Below, piece after piece: positions 1-6,926 of a DNA stretch of 10,581 nucleotides. The notes under the pieces are model-generated. The model saw nothing but the letters and a program-made list of their open reading frames with translations. It searched no databases and was not told where the DNA came from. The DNA is taken from positions 1-10,581 of the forward strand of contig JANTGD010000091.1 in NCBI GenBank assembly GCA_024763135.1. The letters are read 5' to 3'. The first letter of the stretch is position 1. Each line of letters begins with the position of its first letter. A program made the translations under genes and the position numbers. Source of the DNA: Thiotrichales bacterium. GTDB lineage: Bacteria > Pseudomonadota > Gammaproteobacteria > UWMA-0217.

Positions 1-81
1 CACCATAGGACCACTATGATTCATAAAAACAAAACCACATCTAACCCCTTGATGACTCACTGATACAGACAGTTTGGGCTT

Positions 82-111
82 GGCGGTGTACTAGCGCCTG
101 AGGCCACCGCC
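82..111. repeat. Inverted repeat upstream of tex
   Basis: Perfect 7-bp arms GGCGGTG (82-88) and CACCGCC (105-111) enclose 16 bases. No T-run follows on either strand, so it is not a convincing intrinsic terminator. It could be a leader hairpin or a protein-binding site for tex. No sigma70 promoter in 1-182 was good enough to call. Confidence 0.3.
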
Positions 112-168
112 AATATCCCTCTGATCACTCGCCGCAAGTCTGTTAAACTTCGCGGCTTTCTCTTCAAA

Positions 169-186
169 ATGCTCAAAACCGAATGA
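169..186 (+). other. Five-codon upstream ORF overlapping the tex start
   Basis: An ATG at 169 opens a five-codon frame (MLKTE) whose TGA at 184-186 overlaps the tex ATG at 183-185 in an ATGA arrangement. This geometry can couple translation, and tex itself has no good Shine-Dalgarno. The mini-ORF also has none visible, so the coupling is only a possibility and chance is a fair explanation. Confidence 0.15.
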
Positions 187-2489
187 ACATTGCAGACCAG
201 ATTGCCACGGAACTGGGGGTATCGTCACAGCAAGTGACTGCCGCGATAGGACTATTGGATGACGGGGCCACGGTGCCGTTTATCGCGCGTTATCGCAAGG
301 AGGTTACCCGAGGATTGGATGACACTCAGTTGCGCGCCCTGGACGACCGCTTGGGTTATCTAAGGGAGTTGGAAGATCGGCGTAAAACGATTCTCGCCTC
401 GATCCGCGAGCAAGGGAAACTCACCGATGAATTGGCCGTTCAATTACAGCTGGCCGAGACCAAAACGGCATTGGAAGATCTCTATTTACCGTTTCGCCCC
501 AAGCGTCGTACCAAAGCACAGATTGCACGAGAAGCAGGGTTAGCACCCCTGGCCGAGCATTTATTGCAGCACCCTGAACGGGATCCGCATGAGCAGGCCC
601 AGGCGTATATCGATGAGGACAAGCAAGTGGCGGATGAGCAAGCTGCGCTCGATGGTGCGCGGCACATCCTCATGGAGCAGTTTGCTGAGGATGCCGAATT
701 ACTCGGTGAATTGCGTGAATACTTCTGGGAAAATGCAACCCTGCGCTCTCAGCTTGCAAAAGGAAAGGCGCAGGAGGGCGCGAAATTCGCAGACTATTTT
801 GACTACGAAGAAGCTGTGTCGAAGATTCCGTCGCACCGGGCGCTGGCATTGTTTCGTGGACGTAGCGAGTCCATATTGAACCTTGCGATGAATGTGAATT
901 ACACCACCGAGCAACATCCTTGTGTTGCGCGAATCGCCCGGCATTTCGGTGTGCGGGACCAGCAACGACCTGGAGATGCGTGGCTGCAACAGACCGTGAA
1001 CTGGACCTGGAAGGTCAAACTGCACAGTAAGTTGGAAGTCGATTTGAATCTGCGTCTGCGGGAGGCCGCTGAACAGGCTGCGATCGAAGTATTCGGACGT
1101 AATCTGGGTGATCTGTTGCTCGCCGCACCGGCCGGCACCAGGGCCTGTCTTGGCCTGGATCCAGGTATACGTACCGGCGTCAAGGTCGCGGCCATCGATG
1201 CCACAGGCAAGTTGCTGGAGACCGCCACGATCTACCCACATCCGCCCAAAAAACAATGGGATGCCTCCATTGCGCAGTTGGCTACGATGGCGGAGCGTCA
1301 TGCCATTGACCTGATCGCCATTGGGAATGGCACCGCGTCGCGCGAGACCGACCGCTTGGTTATGGAATTGCAGCAGCGGCATCCAGCGCTGAAACTGCAA
1401 AAAATTGTCGTGTCTGAGGCAGGGGCATCCGTGTATTCAGCATCGGAATATGCGAGCAAAGAATTTCCCGATGTCGACGTGGCCTTGCGGGGTGCGGTTT
1501 CTATAGCCCGACGTTTGCAAGATCCCTTGGCCGAACTGGTTAAGATCGATCCGAAATCGATCGGTGTGGGCCAATATCAACATGACGTAAACCAAACCAC
1601 GCTGAGCCAAAAACTGGGGGCGGTGGTTGAAGACTGTGTGAACGCTGTGGGGGTGGATGTGAACACTGCGTCCGCACCGCTGCTGGCCAGCGTATCCGGG
1701 CTGAGCGCATCATTGGCTGAAAATGTTGTGGCGTTTCGTAATGCCCATGGTGCATTTAAAAACCGTGAACAGTTGAAGCAAGTTCCGAGACTGGGAGCGA
1801 AAACCTATGAGCAGGCGGCAGGCTTTTTGCGGATTCATGCGGGCGATAATCCCTTGGATCGTTCGGCGGTTCATCCCGAGGCCTATCCCATCGTCGAGCG
1901 TATCCTTGAGCAGACTGGGCAGCGGGTCAGCGAATTGATTGGGGATGTCAAACGCATCCGCTCACTCGATCCAGCGCGGTTTACCGATGAGCATTTTGGG
2001 CTGCCGACCGTGCGGGATATTCTGCAGGAATTGGAAAAACCGGGGCGCGACCCGCGACCGGAATTCAAGACAGCCAATTTCAAGGAGGGGGTAGAAAGTT
2101 TGGCTGACCTGCGCCCGGACATGCGCCTCGAAGGTGTGGTGACCAATGTCACCAACTTTGGCGCTTTTGTAGATATCGGTGTGCATCAGGATGGCTTAGT
2201 ACATATTTCGCAACTGGCGGATCGTTTTGTTAAAGATCCACACGAGGTTGTTGCCGCCGGTGAGGTGGTGACAGTCAAAGTGATGGAGGTAGATTTGGAA
2301 CGGCGGCGTATCGCGTTGAGCATGCGGCTTGGCGAAAAAGCACCTCGCCAGACTGCACCGCATGCCAAGCGTTCTCAATCCAGGCAGCAGCAACCCCATG
2401 CCGCTAAGCGCCGGCCAAACGCTTCTACCCAGGCTGAGCCAACATCTCGGGGCGCGATGGCCGAAGCATTTGCCCGAGCACGTAAATAA
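183..2489 (+). CDS. tex: Tex, S1-domain RNA-binding transcription accessory protein
   Basis: Cytoplasmic nucleic-acid-binding protein of the Tex/YhgF family, known as a transcription-associated factor affecting expression of many genes. The product is 768 aa, close to the usual family length. The helical Tex N-terminal region covers about residues 1-300 and contains the conserved stretch VPFIARYRKEVTRGLDD (31-47). A YqgF/RNase H-like domain follows from about 320, with LGLDPGIRTG at 323-332. Helix-hairpin-helix segments lie at about 497-560 (SVSGLSASLAENVV and VPRLGAKTYEQAAGF). An S1 domain spans about 647-720 (GVVTNVTNFGAFVDIG, then DGLVHISQ). The last 45 residues are a basic, Q/R/P/A-rich tail, typical in kind but variable in sequence. 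The ATG at 183 was chosen because the protein begins directly with the family N-terminus; no clear Shine-Dalgarno precedes it. It is the first gene of a four-gene plus-strand cluster; uup starts 9 bp after its stop. Confidence 0.97.
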   Translation: MNIADQIATELGVSSQQVTAAIGLLDDGATVPFIARYRKEVTRGLDDTQLRALDDRLGYLRELEDRRKTILASIREQGKLTDELAVQLQLAETKTALEDLYLPFRPKRRTKAQIAREAGLAPLAEHLLQHPERDPHEQAQAYIDEDKQVADEQAALDGARHILMEQFAEDAELLGELREYFWENATLRSQLAKGKAQEGAKFADYFDYEEAVSKIPSHRALALFRGRSESILNLAMNVNYTTEQHPCVARIARHFGVRDQQRPGDAWLQQTVNWTWKVKLHSKLEVDLNLRLREAAEQAAIEVFGRNLGDLLLAAPAGTRACLGLDPGIRTGVKVAAIDATGKLLETATIYPHPPKKQWDASIAQLATMAERHAIDLIAIGNGTASRETDRLVMELQQRHPALKLQKIVVSEAGASVYSASEYASKEFPDVDVALRGAVSIARRLQDPLAELVKIDPKSIGVGQYQHDVNQTTLSQKLGAVVEDCVNAVGVDVNTASAPLLASVSGLSASLAENVVAFRNAHGAFKNREQLKQVPRLGAKTYEQAAGFLRIHAGDNPLDRSAVHPEAYPIVERILEQTGQRVSELIGDVKRIRSLDPARFTDEHFGLPTVRDILQELEKPGRDPRPEFKTANFKEGVESLADLRPDMRLEGVVTNVTNFGAFVDIGVHQDGLVHISQLADRFVKDPHEVVAAGEVVTVKVMEVDLERRRIALSMRLGEKAPRQTAPHAKRSQSRQQQPHAAKRRPNASTQAEPTSRGAMAEAFARARK

Positions 2490-2498
2490 AGCCAGACC

Positions 2499-4397
2499 AT
2501 GGCGCTGCTACGACTGCAAAACGTGCATTTGAGTTATGGCGTCCCCGCGTTGCTCGATGGGGTCGATCTGAGTATCGACACTGGTGAGCGTGTGGCCCTC
2601 GTGGGGCGTAATGGAGAAGGCAAATCCACACTGATGAAAATCATCAGCGGCGAAGTCCAGCCGGACGACGGTGAAGTCAGCCGCCAGCAAAACCTCAAAG
2701 TGACGCGTCTGGAACAAGATGTGCCGCAGTCTTTGCAGGGGTCAGTATACGACATTGTTGTGGCTGGATTGGGCGAATTGGGTGAGTTGATGGCACGTTA
2801 TCATCAATGCGCCCAGCAGCTGGAGTCAGAGGGGGCGCTGCGCGAATTTGAACAGTTACATGCCCGCATCGACGCTTTGGAGGGATGGACGATTGAGCGG
2901 CGCGTCACTGCGCTGTTGAGTCGTTTGGAGTTACCGCAAGAGGCCGCATTTTCAACCTTGTCTGGTGGCTTGAAACGTCGTGTCTTGCTAGCAAGAGCTT
3001 TAATTCTGCAACCGGATATTTTACTGCTCGATGAGCCCAGTAATCATTTGGATGTGGCCTCGATCGAATGGTTGGAGAATTTTCTTCTGGATGCTTCGCT
3101 GACCTTGGTTTTCGTTACGCACGATCGCGCCTTTTTGCGCCGCTTGGCGACCCGCATTGTGGAAATCGATCGTGGTCGCCTGACCAGTTGGGCGGGAGAT
3201 TACGCGACCTATCTGCAGGGTAAACAGGCGGCATTGGAAGCTGAGCAGCGCGAACAGGCGCAATTCGATAAAAAATTGGCGCAGGAAGAGCTGTGGATAC
3301 GCCAGGGTATCAAAGCGCGCCGAACGCGGAACGAAGGCCGGGTCCGCGCGCTGCAAAAAATGCGCGCAGCGCGAGCAGCACGCCGTGCGCCTGCGGGCAA
3401 TGCGAAAATGCGCATCCACACGGGAGCGCGATCTGGGAAAATCGTCATCGAAGCGGAAGACCTGGGCTATGCCTATGCCGGTAAACCTGTCTTCCAGCAC
3501 CTCAATACCACCCTCTTGCGGGGCGATAAGGTGGGTATTATCGGGCCCAACGGCGTGGGTAAGTCGACGCTATTACAAGTGTTGCTCGGCAGCCTGTCGC
3601 CCACGACGGGCACACTCAAGCATGGGACGAAACTCGAGATTGCGTACTTTGATCAATTACGTGAAACGCTCGATTTGGAGAAAACCGCGCAAGACAATGT
3701 GGCGGGGGGCTCCAGCAGCGTGACCGTAAATGGCCAAACGAAGCATATCATCAGTTATTTACAGGACTTTTTATTCTCTCCGGCACGGGCGCGGGCGCCT
3801 ATCAGCAAGCTTTCAGGAGGAGAACGCAATCGACTCTTACTGGCCAAACTGTTCGCCCAGCCATCGAATCTCTTGGTCTTGGACGAACCAACCAATGATC
3901 TCGATGTGGAAACATTGGAATTATTAGAAGAATTATTGATTGATTACCAGGGAACGATTCTGTTGGTCAGTCACGACCGCGAGTTTTTAGATCACGTAGT
4001 GACCTCGACGCTGGTATTCGAAGCGGAGGGGCGGGTTAATGAATACGTAGGCGGTTATCAGGACTGGCTCAGGCAGCGCGCCCCGCAAGCGAGCGCGCCA
4101 AGCGCGCGAGCAGATGCCGCGCAAAAGAAACCGAAAGCCGCGGGTGATGGGATCGGACGAAAAAAACTGAGCTATAAAGATCAGCGTGAGCTCGATGGGC
4201 TGCCCGCACACATTGAGCAGCTGGAGACGCAGATCGAGCGTCTGCAGACAGACATGTCCGCGCCCGCCTTTTATCAGCAGTCCAGCGCAGAGATTACGGC
4301 AACGCAACAGCAGCTTACGGCAGCCGAGGCATCACTTGCGGATGCCTATGCCCGGTGGGAGCGGCTCGAAGCACAGCAGGCAACAGGGGGAGAGTAA
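2499..4397 (+). CDS. uup: Uup-type ABC-F ATPase
   Basis: Soluble tandem ABC ATPase of the ABC-F group, without membrane segments. Family members act on ribosomes, and Uup proteins also influence DNA stability and transposon excision in enterobacteria. Of 632 aa, the first ABC domain has Walker A GRNGEGKST at 36-44, signature LSGGLKRR at about 153-160, and Walker B with ILLLDEPSNHLD at about 173-184. A linker rich in K/R/A/E follows (about 240-300; ARRTRNEGRVRALQKMR). The second domain has Walker A GPNGVGKST at about 349-357, signature LSGGERNR at about 438-445, and LLVLDEPTNDLD at about 457-468. Residues about 535-632 form the C-terminal coiled-coil domain (KKLSYKDQRELDGLP, then heptad-like helices) that separates Uup from other ABC-F members. 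The start at 2499 gives MALLRLQNVHLSYG, the standard N-terminus. It lies 9 bp after tex and its stop overlaps the next gene by one base. Confidence 0.96.
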   Translation: MALLRLQNVHLSYGVPALLDGVDLSIDTGERVALVGRNGEGKSTLMKIISGEVQPDDGEVSRQQNLKVTRLEQDVPQSLQGSVYDIVVAGLGELGELMARYHQCAQQLESEGALREFEQLHARIDALEGWTIERRVTALLSRLELPQEAAFSTLSGGLKRRVLLARALILQPDILLLDEPSNHLDVASIEWLENFLLDASLTLVFVTHDRAFLRRLATRIVEIDRGRLTSWAGDYATYLQGKQAALEAEQREQAQFDKKLAQEELWIRQGIKARRTRNEGRVRALQKMRAARAARRAPAGNAKMRIHTGARSGKIVIEAEDLGYAYAGKPVFQHLNTTLLRGDKVGIIGPNGVGKSTLLQVLLGSLSPTTGTLKHGTKLEIAYFDQLRETLDLEKTAQDNVAGGSSSVTVNGQTKHIISYLQDFLFSPARARAPISKLSGGERNRLLLAKLFAQPSNLLVLDEPTNDLDVETLELLEELLIDYQGTILLVSHDREFLDHVVTSTLVFEAEGRVNEYVGGYQDWLRQRAPQASAPSARADAAQKKPKAAGDGIGRKKLSYKDQRELDGLPAHIEQLETQIERLQTDMSAPAFYQQSSAEITATQQQLTAAEASLADAYARWERLEAQQATGGE

Positions 4398-4399
4398 TG
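4384..4399 (+). promoter_or_regulatory. Ribosome binding site and TAATG coupling for the thioredoxin/HEAT gene
   Basis: A purine-rich CAGGGGGAGAG lies inside the last uup codons directly before TAATG, where the uup TAA (4395-4397) and the next ATG (4397-4399) share one base. This fixes the start of the downstream gene and suggests re-initiation by ribosomes finishing uup. Confidence 0.7.
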
Positions 4400-5044
4400 G
4401 GAATGACAGATCGAGCTCCGCCCGATGCGCGACTACTTATCACGTCACGGTGTCCAAACTGCGCCGCAATGATTAATTCCCTGCTGCGCCTCTTGAAGCA
4501 ACAGGCCATTGGTCGGCTGGAAATTATTAATTTAGAAAGCCATCCAGAGGAGGGCGCACGGGAACAGGTTCGTGCCGTACCTTGGTTACGCTTGGGAGAA
4601 TTCGAGCTGGTTGGCCTGCATTCGTTGCAGGAGCTGACGGACTATGCCGAATCCAGTGGGACAGTTGCGGGTTGGCAAGCCTATTTGAGTGTGCTCTTGG
4701 CCACGGGCAACATGGCTCAGGCACAACAATTTGTCGAAGACAGGCCTGAGGCGATAACCGCTTTGCTTGCCTTGCTTGCCGATAAGGATGCCGAGATCAA
4801 TGTGAGGGTTGGGGCAGTCGCGATTCTGGAAGGTTTGCAAGGTAGCGTGCTATTGAAATCCCAGGCCGATGCGCTGATTTCATTGACGGCAGATCCGAGT
4901 CCCGCAGTGCGTGCCGATGCATGCCATTTGTTGGGCCTGACCGGGGAACGCCAAGTGAAGCCCGCGTTGGAAAAATGTCTGCAAGACAGCAGCGCAGAGG
5001 TTCGGGAAATTGCACAAGAGTCACTGGAGGCTTTGGAGGGATAG
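4397..5044 (+). CDS. Thioredoxin-fold / HEAT-repeat fusion protein
   Basis: A 215-aa soluble protein with two parts. Residues about 11-85 resemble a thioredoxin or glutaredoxin fold: RLLITSRCPNCAAM places a CPNC redox motif at 19-22 after a first strand, and AVPWLRL supplies the cis-proline (P62) before the last strands. Residues about 115-215 are helical repeats of HEAT/PBS-lyase type (ALLADKDAEINVRVGAVAIL, ADPSPAVRADACHLLGL, QDSSAEVREIAQESLEAL), a fold used for protein-protein contacts. There is no signal peptide, so a cytoplasmic thiol-redox or adaptor role is inferred; the substrate is unknown. The start at 4397 was preferred over upstream non-ATG codons because it follows a strong AGGGGGAG ribosome site and overlaps the uup stop as TAATG, implying translational coupling. 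The fold assignment is good; the biological role is open. Confidence 0.85.
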   Translation: MGMTDRAPPDARLLITSRCPNCAAMINSLLRLLKQQAIGRLEIINLESHPEEGAREQVRAVPWLRLGEFELVGLHSLQELTDYAESSGTVAGWQAYLSVLLATGNMAQAQQFVEDRPEAITALLALLADKDAEINVRVGAVAILEGLQGSVLLKSQADALISLTADPSPAVRADACHLLGLTGERQVKPALEKCLQDSSAEVREIAQESLEALEG

Positions 5045-5047
5045 GAG

Positions 5048-5653
5048 ATGAGTCAGCCCAAACAAGACAGCCCGCTGGAAATTTTTCCGCCCGTGACAGG
5101 GAACATTGTGCTGTTGAGCACCCGCGGCCACCACCCGAATTCGAAGGATATTTATGTTCTTGACGCACAAGGGCGACGCTGTGCGGCGGGCGTCAATGCG
5201 CGATATTGGACCGTTGGTATCGATGCTGGACGTTGTCCTACCTGGGAGTGCCTAGTACATGCGCCGTTTGCCGCGCAGGTAATCAAAGCCGAAAATGATG
5301 TTCCGGATCGCATTCGCCTGCATGGGTTTAAAGATCGGCTCGCGCAGCGCTTCAGACGCCCCGGTGACGGTGACTCCGTGGATGAGATGAGTGCGCTGAT
5401 TGGAAATCACCTGATACTGCAGTCAGACAACGGTTTGACTGCCTTGCTGTGCCATTTGCGTCAAGGCAGCTTGCTGACCCTGCCAGGCAAAACGGTGGAG
5501 GCCGGTGAACCGATTGCCCGGATAGGTAACTCCGGGCAGAGTCTGACACCGCATCTGCACTTCCATCTAACCCATGAGCATGGCAAAGATCCTGCAATTC
5601 CACTGCCGTTTCGACTGCGTGAAGTCAGGGGGCGTCGGTCTGACGCTCAATGA
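5048..5653 (+). CDS. M23-family (LytM-like) metallopeptidase domain protein, possibly divergent
   Basis: A 201-aa protein with an M23/LytM-type beta-sheet domain. The C-terminal half carries the family hallmarks: ALLCHLRQGSL with a catalytic-type His at 136, GEPIARIGNSGQS, then TPHLHFHL giving the HxH metal/catalytic pair at H169 and H171. Active M23 enzymes (peptidoglycan endopeptidases) also need a His and Asp in an HxxxD motif. Here the matching stretch reads RYWTVGIDAG (52-61), keeping D59 but not the His, so a normal zinc site is doubtful. There is no signal peptide or membrane segment, which is unusual for a wall hydrolase and points to a cytoplasmic or non-hydrolytic role. The start at 5048 follows GGAGGGA at 5036-5042, inside the upstream gene, with only 3 bp between the genes. 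It is the last gene of the tex-uup cluster. The M23 fold is well supported, the activity is not. Confidence 0.82.
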   Translation: MSQPKQDSPLEIFPPVTGNIVLLSTRGHHPNSKDIYVLDAQGRRCAAGVNARYWTVGIDAGRCPTWECLVHAPFAAQVIKAENDVPDRIRLHGFKDRLAQRFRRPGDGDSVDEMSALIGNHLILQSDNGLTALLCHLRQGSLLTLPGKTVEAGEPIARIGNSGQSLTPHLHFHLTHEHGKDPAIPLPFRLREVRGRRSDAQ

Positions 5654-5737
5654 GCAAAGTCTGCGGAGCAGTATGCAACGCTTTGGTCGCTACTCAGTCA
5701 AGCCTCAGTCAAGTCTCATTCAGCGGGTCTCTGAGCA

Positions 5738-5813
5738 TTTAGGTACACCGGCATAGGCAAAGCCAAAGCCATGCTATGTCAAACCCTTACAACACGGTGG
5801 ATGAGTACCTAAA
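5738..5813. repeat. Nested inverted repeat 1, possible structured RNA or terminator region
   Basis: Outer arms TTTAGGTAC (5738-5746) and GTACCTAAA (5805-5813) are perfect complements. Inside them CACCG (5746-5750) matches CGGTG, and GGCATAG near 5750 can pair with CTATGTC near 5775 using one G-U pair. All three fit one nested fold. No T-run follows directly, so it is not a classical terminator. It lies about 85 bp after the last gene of the tex operon. A 3' UTR structure, small RNA or recombination site are all possible. Confidence 0.4.
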
Positions 5814-5908
5814 GACCGACCATAGGGAGCACTCCAGATAGAACGGCTCGGTGTTGTGCCGCTTGTTAAGGACCGGGCCGTTGCCGGCGAGCCGCGTCTT
5901 AATCGGTC
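5814..5908. repeat. Nested inverted repeat 2, directly abutting repeat 1
   Basis: Outer arms GACCGA (5814-5819) and TCGGTC (5903-5908) enclose a second perfect pair, CGGCTCG (5844-5850) and CGAGCCG (5888-5894). The enclosed segment is GC-rich. The left arm begins on the base after repeat 1 ends, so the two could form adjacent helices of one RNA. A run of six T follows about 30 bases later. I recognise no known RNA family. Confidence 0.35.
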
Positions 5909-5947
5909 ACATCAGGGGCAACCGGAGCAGTCATTTCATTTTTTAAC

Positions 5948-5965
5948 AACTCGCTGAGTCGAGTT
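5948..5965. repeat. Short perfect hairpin or operator-like palindrome
   Basis: AACTCG (5948-5953), loop CTGAGT, CGAGTT (5960-5965). It lies just past the 3' end of the 82-aa minus-strand gene. On the minus strand it is followed by A's rather than T's, so it does not fit an intrinsic terminator for that gene. Confidence 0.3.
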
Positions 5966-5983
5966 ACCTAATAGCGATCGCAC

Positions 5984-6232
5984 TCACAGCCATTCTACGA
6001 GGTAGTAGATGTACTGGCCTTCTGAAGATTTTGAGGGTCCGACAACAGTCGCCGCGAAGCGTTTTGCAGTCTTATTTTCGTTTGCCAGTGCTTCGTCAAG
6101 GGTTTCAAAGACCTCTACGCAGTTGGCAGCGAAGCGTTTGCGACTGCGACGCGGAACATAAACGACCGCGTAACGGACTTCGGAAACCTGTGTCAGCGGG
6201 TCGGGCGGCACCATGCCGCGTAGATCACTCAT
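5984..6232 (-). CDS. Small conserved-looking hypothetical protein (82 aa)
   Basis: An 82-aa protein whose function I do not recognise. It is soluble, with no signal peptide or membrane segment. The sequence alternates likely strand, helix and strand: RYAVVYVP at 20-27, then VEVFETLDEALANENKTAKRF as a probable helix, then ATVVGPSKSSEGQYIYYLVEWL at the C-terminus. That reads as a small alpha/beta fold, and the ordered pattern argues for a real gene. It stands alone on the minus strand. The ATG at 6232 lacks a good Shine-Dalgarno, but a sigma70-like promoter sits about 30 bp upstream (6264-6291), which supports expression and this start. An 11-codon frame starting at the minus-strand ATG at 6256 (MNKTLYRYYE) ends in a TGA just inside this gene, a possible leader peptide. 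Confidence 0.65.
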   Translation of the reverse strand: MSDLRGMVPPDPLTQVSEVRYAVVYVPRRSRKRFAANCVEVFETLDEALANENKTAKRFAATVVGPSKSSEGQYIYYLVEWL

Positions 6233-6263
6233 AATAACGGTACAGCGTTTTGTTCATGGGCAC

Positions 6264-6291
6264 ACTATAGCTCGATTACGCTGCGTGTCGA
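6264..6291 (-). promoter_or_regulatory. Sigma70-type promoter for the 82-aa gene
   Basis: Read on the minus strand: -35 TCGACA (6291-6286, five of six matches to TTGACA), a 16-bp spacer, -10 TATAGT (6269-6264, five of six matches to TATAAT). Transcription would start near 6257, giving a leader of about 25 nt before the ATG at 6232. Confidence 0.55.
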
Positions 6292-6426
6292 AATAGTCCC
6301 GGCGGCGGATAGAAGCGTCAGCCAGATTGAGTGAGCAGAAGCTCTGCACCGTTTAGGTAGGCTGCCCAAGGTTTGGACCTGATCAGGCCGGTATTTCCAG
6401 TCGTCCACGAGTTGCATAAGAGGGTA
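6292..6426. other. Intergenic segment left of MITE copy A
   Basis: No confident gene. On the minus strand an ATG at 6417 opens 50 codons to a TAG at 6267-6265, beginning MQLVDDWKYRPDQVQ. It has no ribosome site, no recognised motif, and its end overlaps the -10 box of the 82-aa gene. I treat it as probably non-coding. Confidence 0.3.
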
Positions 6427-6602
6427 TTGAGGAGGCTCTGATCAAATCGTAACACGGCAGCTTGCGGCGCAAAATCGCTCACTTCTGCGTTGCAGATCTT
6501 CGCAATAGCCAGCTATTCAGCTATTACCTGCAATCCGCGCCTTGACTTGGACGATTTTTCACCACAATCTGCTCGCGCCAGAATGAATCAGAGCTTCCTT
6601 AA
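6427..6602 (+). mobile_element. MITE-like palindromic repeat, copy A (176 bp)
   Basis: A non-coding element aligning by eye with copy B (7325-7492) at about 89% identity over 168 positions, in the same orientation. Its ends are imperfect terminal inverted repeats: left TTGAGGAGGCTCTGATCAAA, right, read inward, TTAAGGAAGCTCTGATTC. Inner segments such as AAAATCG and CGATTTTT also pair, so the whole element can fold as one long hairpin. It is bounded by TTGA on the left and TTAA on the right, which may be part of the ends or an altered target duplication. It carries an extra 8 bp near the hairpin tip (AGCTATTC followed by AGCTATT) absent from copy B. No transposase is encoded here, so it would be non-autonomous; the parent element is unknown. 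Confidence 0.75.
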
Positions 6603-6926
6603 TCCTGTGTTCGCCCTGCGAGAGTTCTTTGCTCTGTGCAGGTCGTAAACTTTGGATATTGCGTCCAGGTTTTGCCGCTTTTCACAGATTCATGCCGTGT
6701 ATGCGGTATAGAATTGCCGTCATTCGCTTGCGCGCAATTACAGCGGAAAACAAGACATAAATAAACAGTAACTGCTCTGATTGCCCCTGAAATACGTCAG
6801 CTCAAGGCTGAAAAATGTGAGTTTACAGATGTCAGCGACCAATTTTAACGCAGAGTTGGCGCATTTCGGGAGTTAGCTGAATCATTACAACAAACAATCG
6901 GTTGGGCTTTAGTACTTGGGGGTATC
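6603..6926. other. Segment between MITE copy A and the exported-protein gene
   Basis: No coding sequence of useful length. It probably holds the promoter of the downstream gene, but no -35/-10 pair is convincing; TATAGAAT near 6707 is a fair -10 without a matching -35. A small hairpin TCAGC-TCAAG-GCTGA lies near 6797-6811. Confidence 0.35.

Larger units (their letters stand above)
5654..5983. other. Gene-poor region after the tex operon
   Basis: Between the M23 gene and the end of the small minus-strand gene I find no convincing coding sequence. A 21-codon frame from ATG 5776 (starting MSNPYNTVDEYL) has no ribosome site, and an open stretch at 5826-5954 has no start codon. What stands out is structure: an 11-bp unit repeated about 2.5 times at 5694-5726 (TCAGTCAAGCC, TCAGTCAAGTC, then decayed), two adjacent nested inverted repeats at 5738-5908, a T-run at 5939-5944, and a short palindromic hairpin at 5948-5965. 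Confidence 0.5.

Noticed and set aside
1..24. Minus-strand ATG at 24 opening eight codons to the window edge (MNHSGPMV)
   Set aside because: Too short to judge, with no ribosome site or clear promoter; could be the start of a divergent gene but not supportable.
699..1400. Long 233-codon minus-strand open frame inside tex
   Set aside because: Antisense to conserved Tex and YqgF domain codons; no family features and no ribosome site.
3021..3500. 159-codon minus-strand open frame inside uup
   Set aside because: Fully antisense to the ABC-F domains; low-complexity product.
5738..5908. tRNA, 4.5S or 6S RNA in the structured region
   Set aside because: No cloverleaf with T-loop motif, no SRP tetraloop motif, and the arm layout is not the single long 6S hairpin.
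5826..5954. Open plus-strand stretch reading ERLGVVPLVKDRAVAGEP
   Set aside because: No start codon, stop directly upstream, no homology recognised; it coincides with the inverted-repeat region. A decayed gene remnant cannot be excluded.
6265..6417. 50-codon minus-strand frame starting MQLVDDWKYRP
   Set aside because: No ribosome site; its end overlaps the promoter of the 82-aa gene, and there is no recognisable motif.
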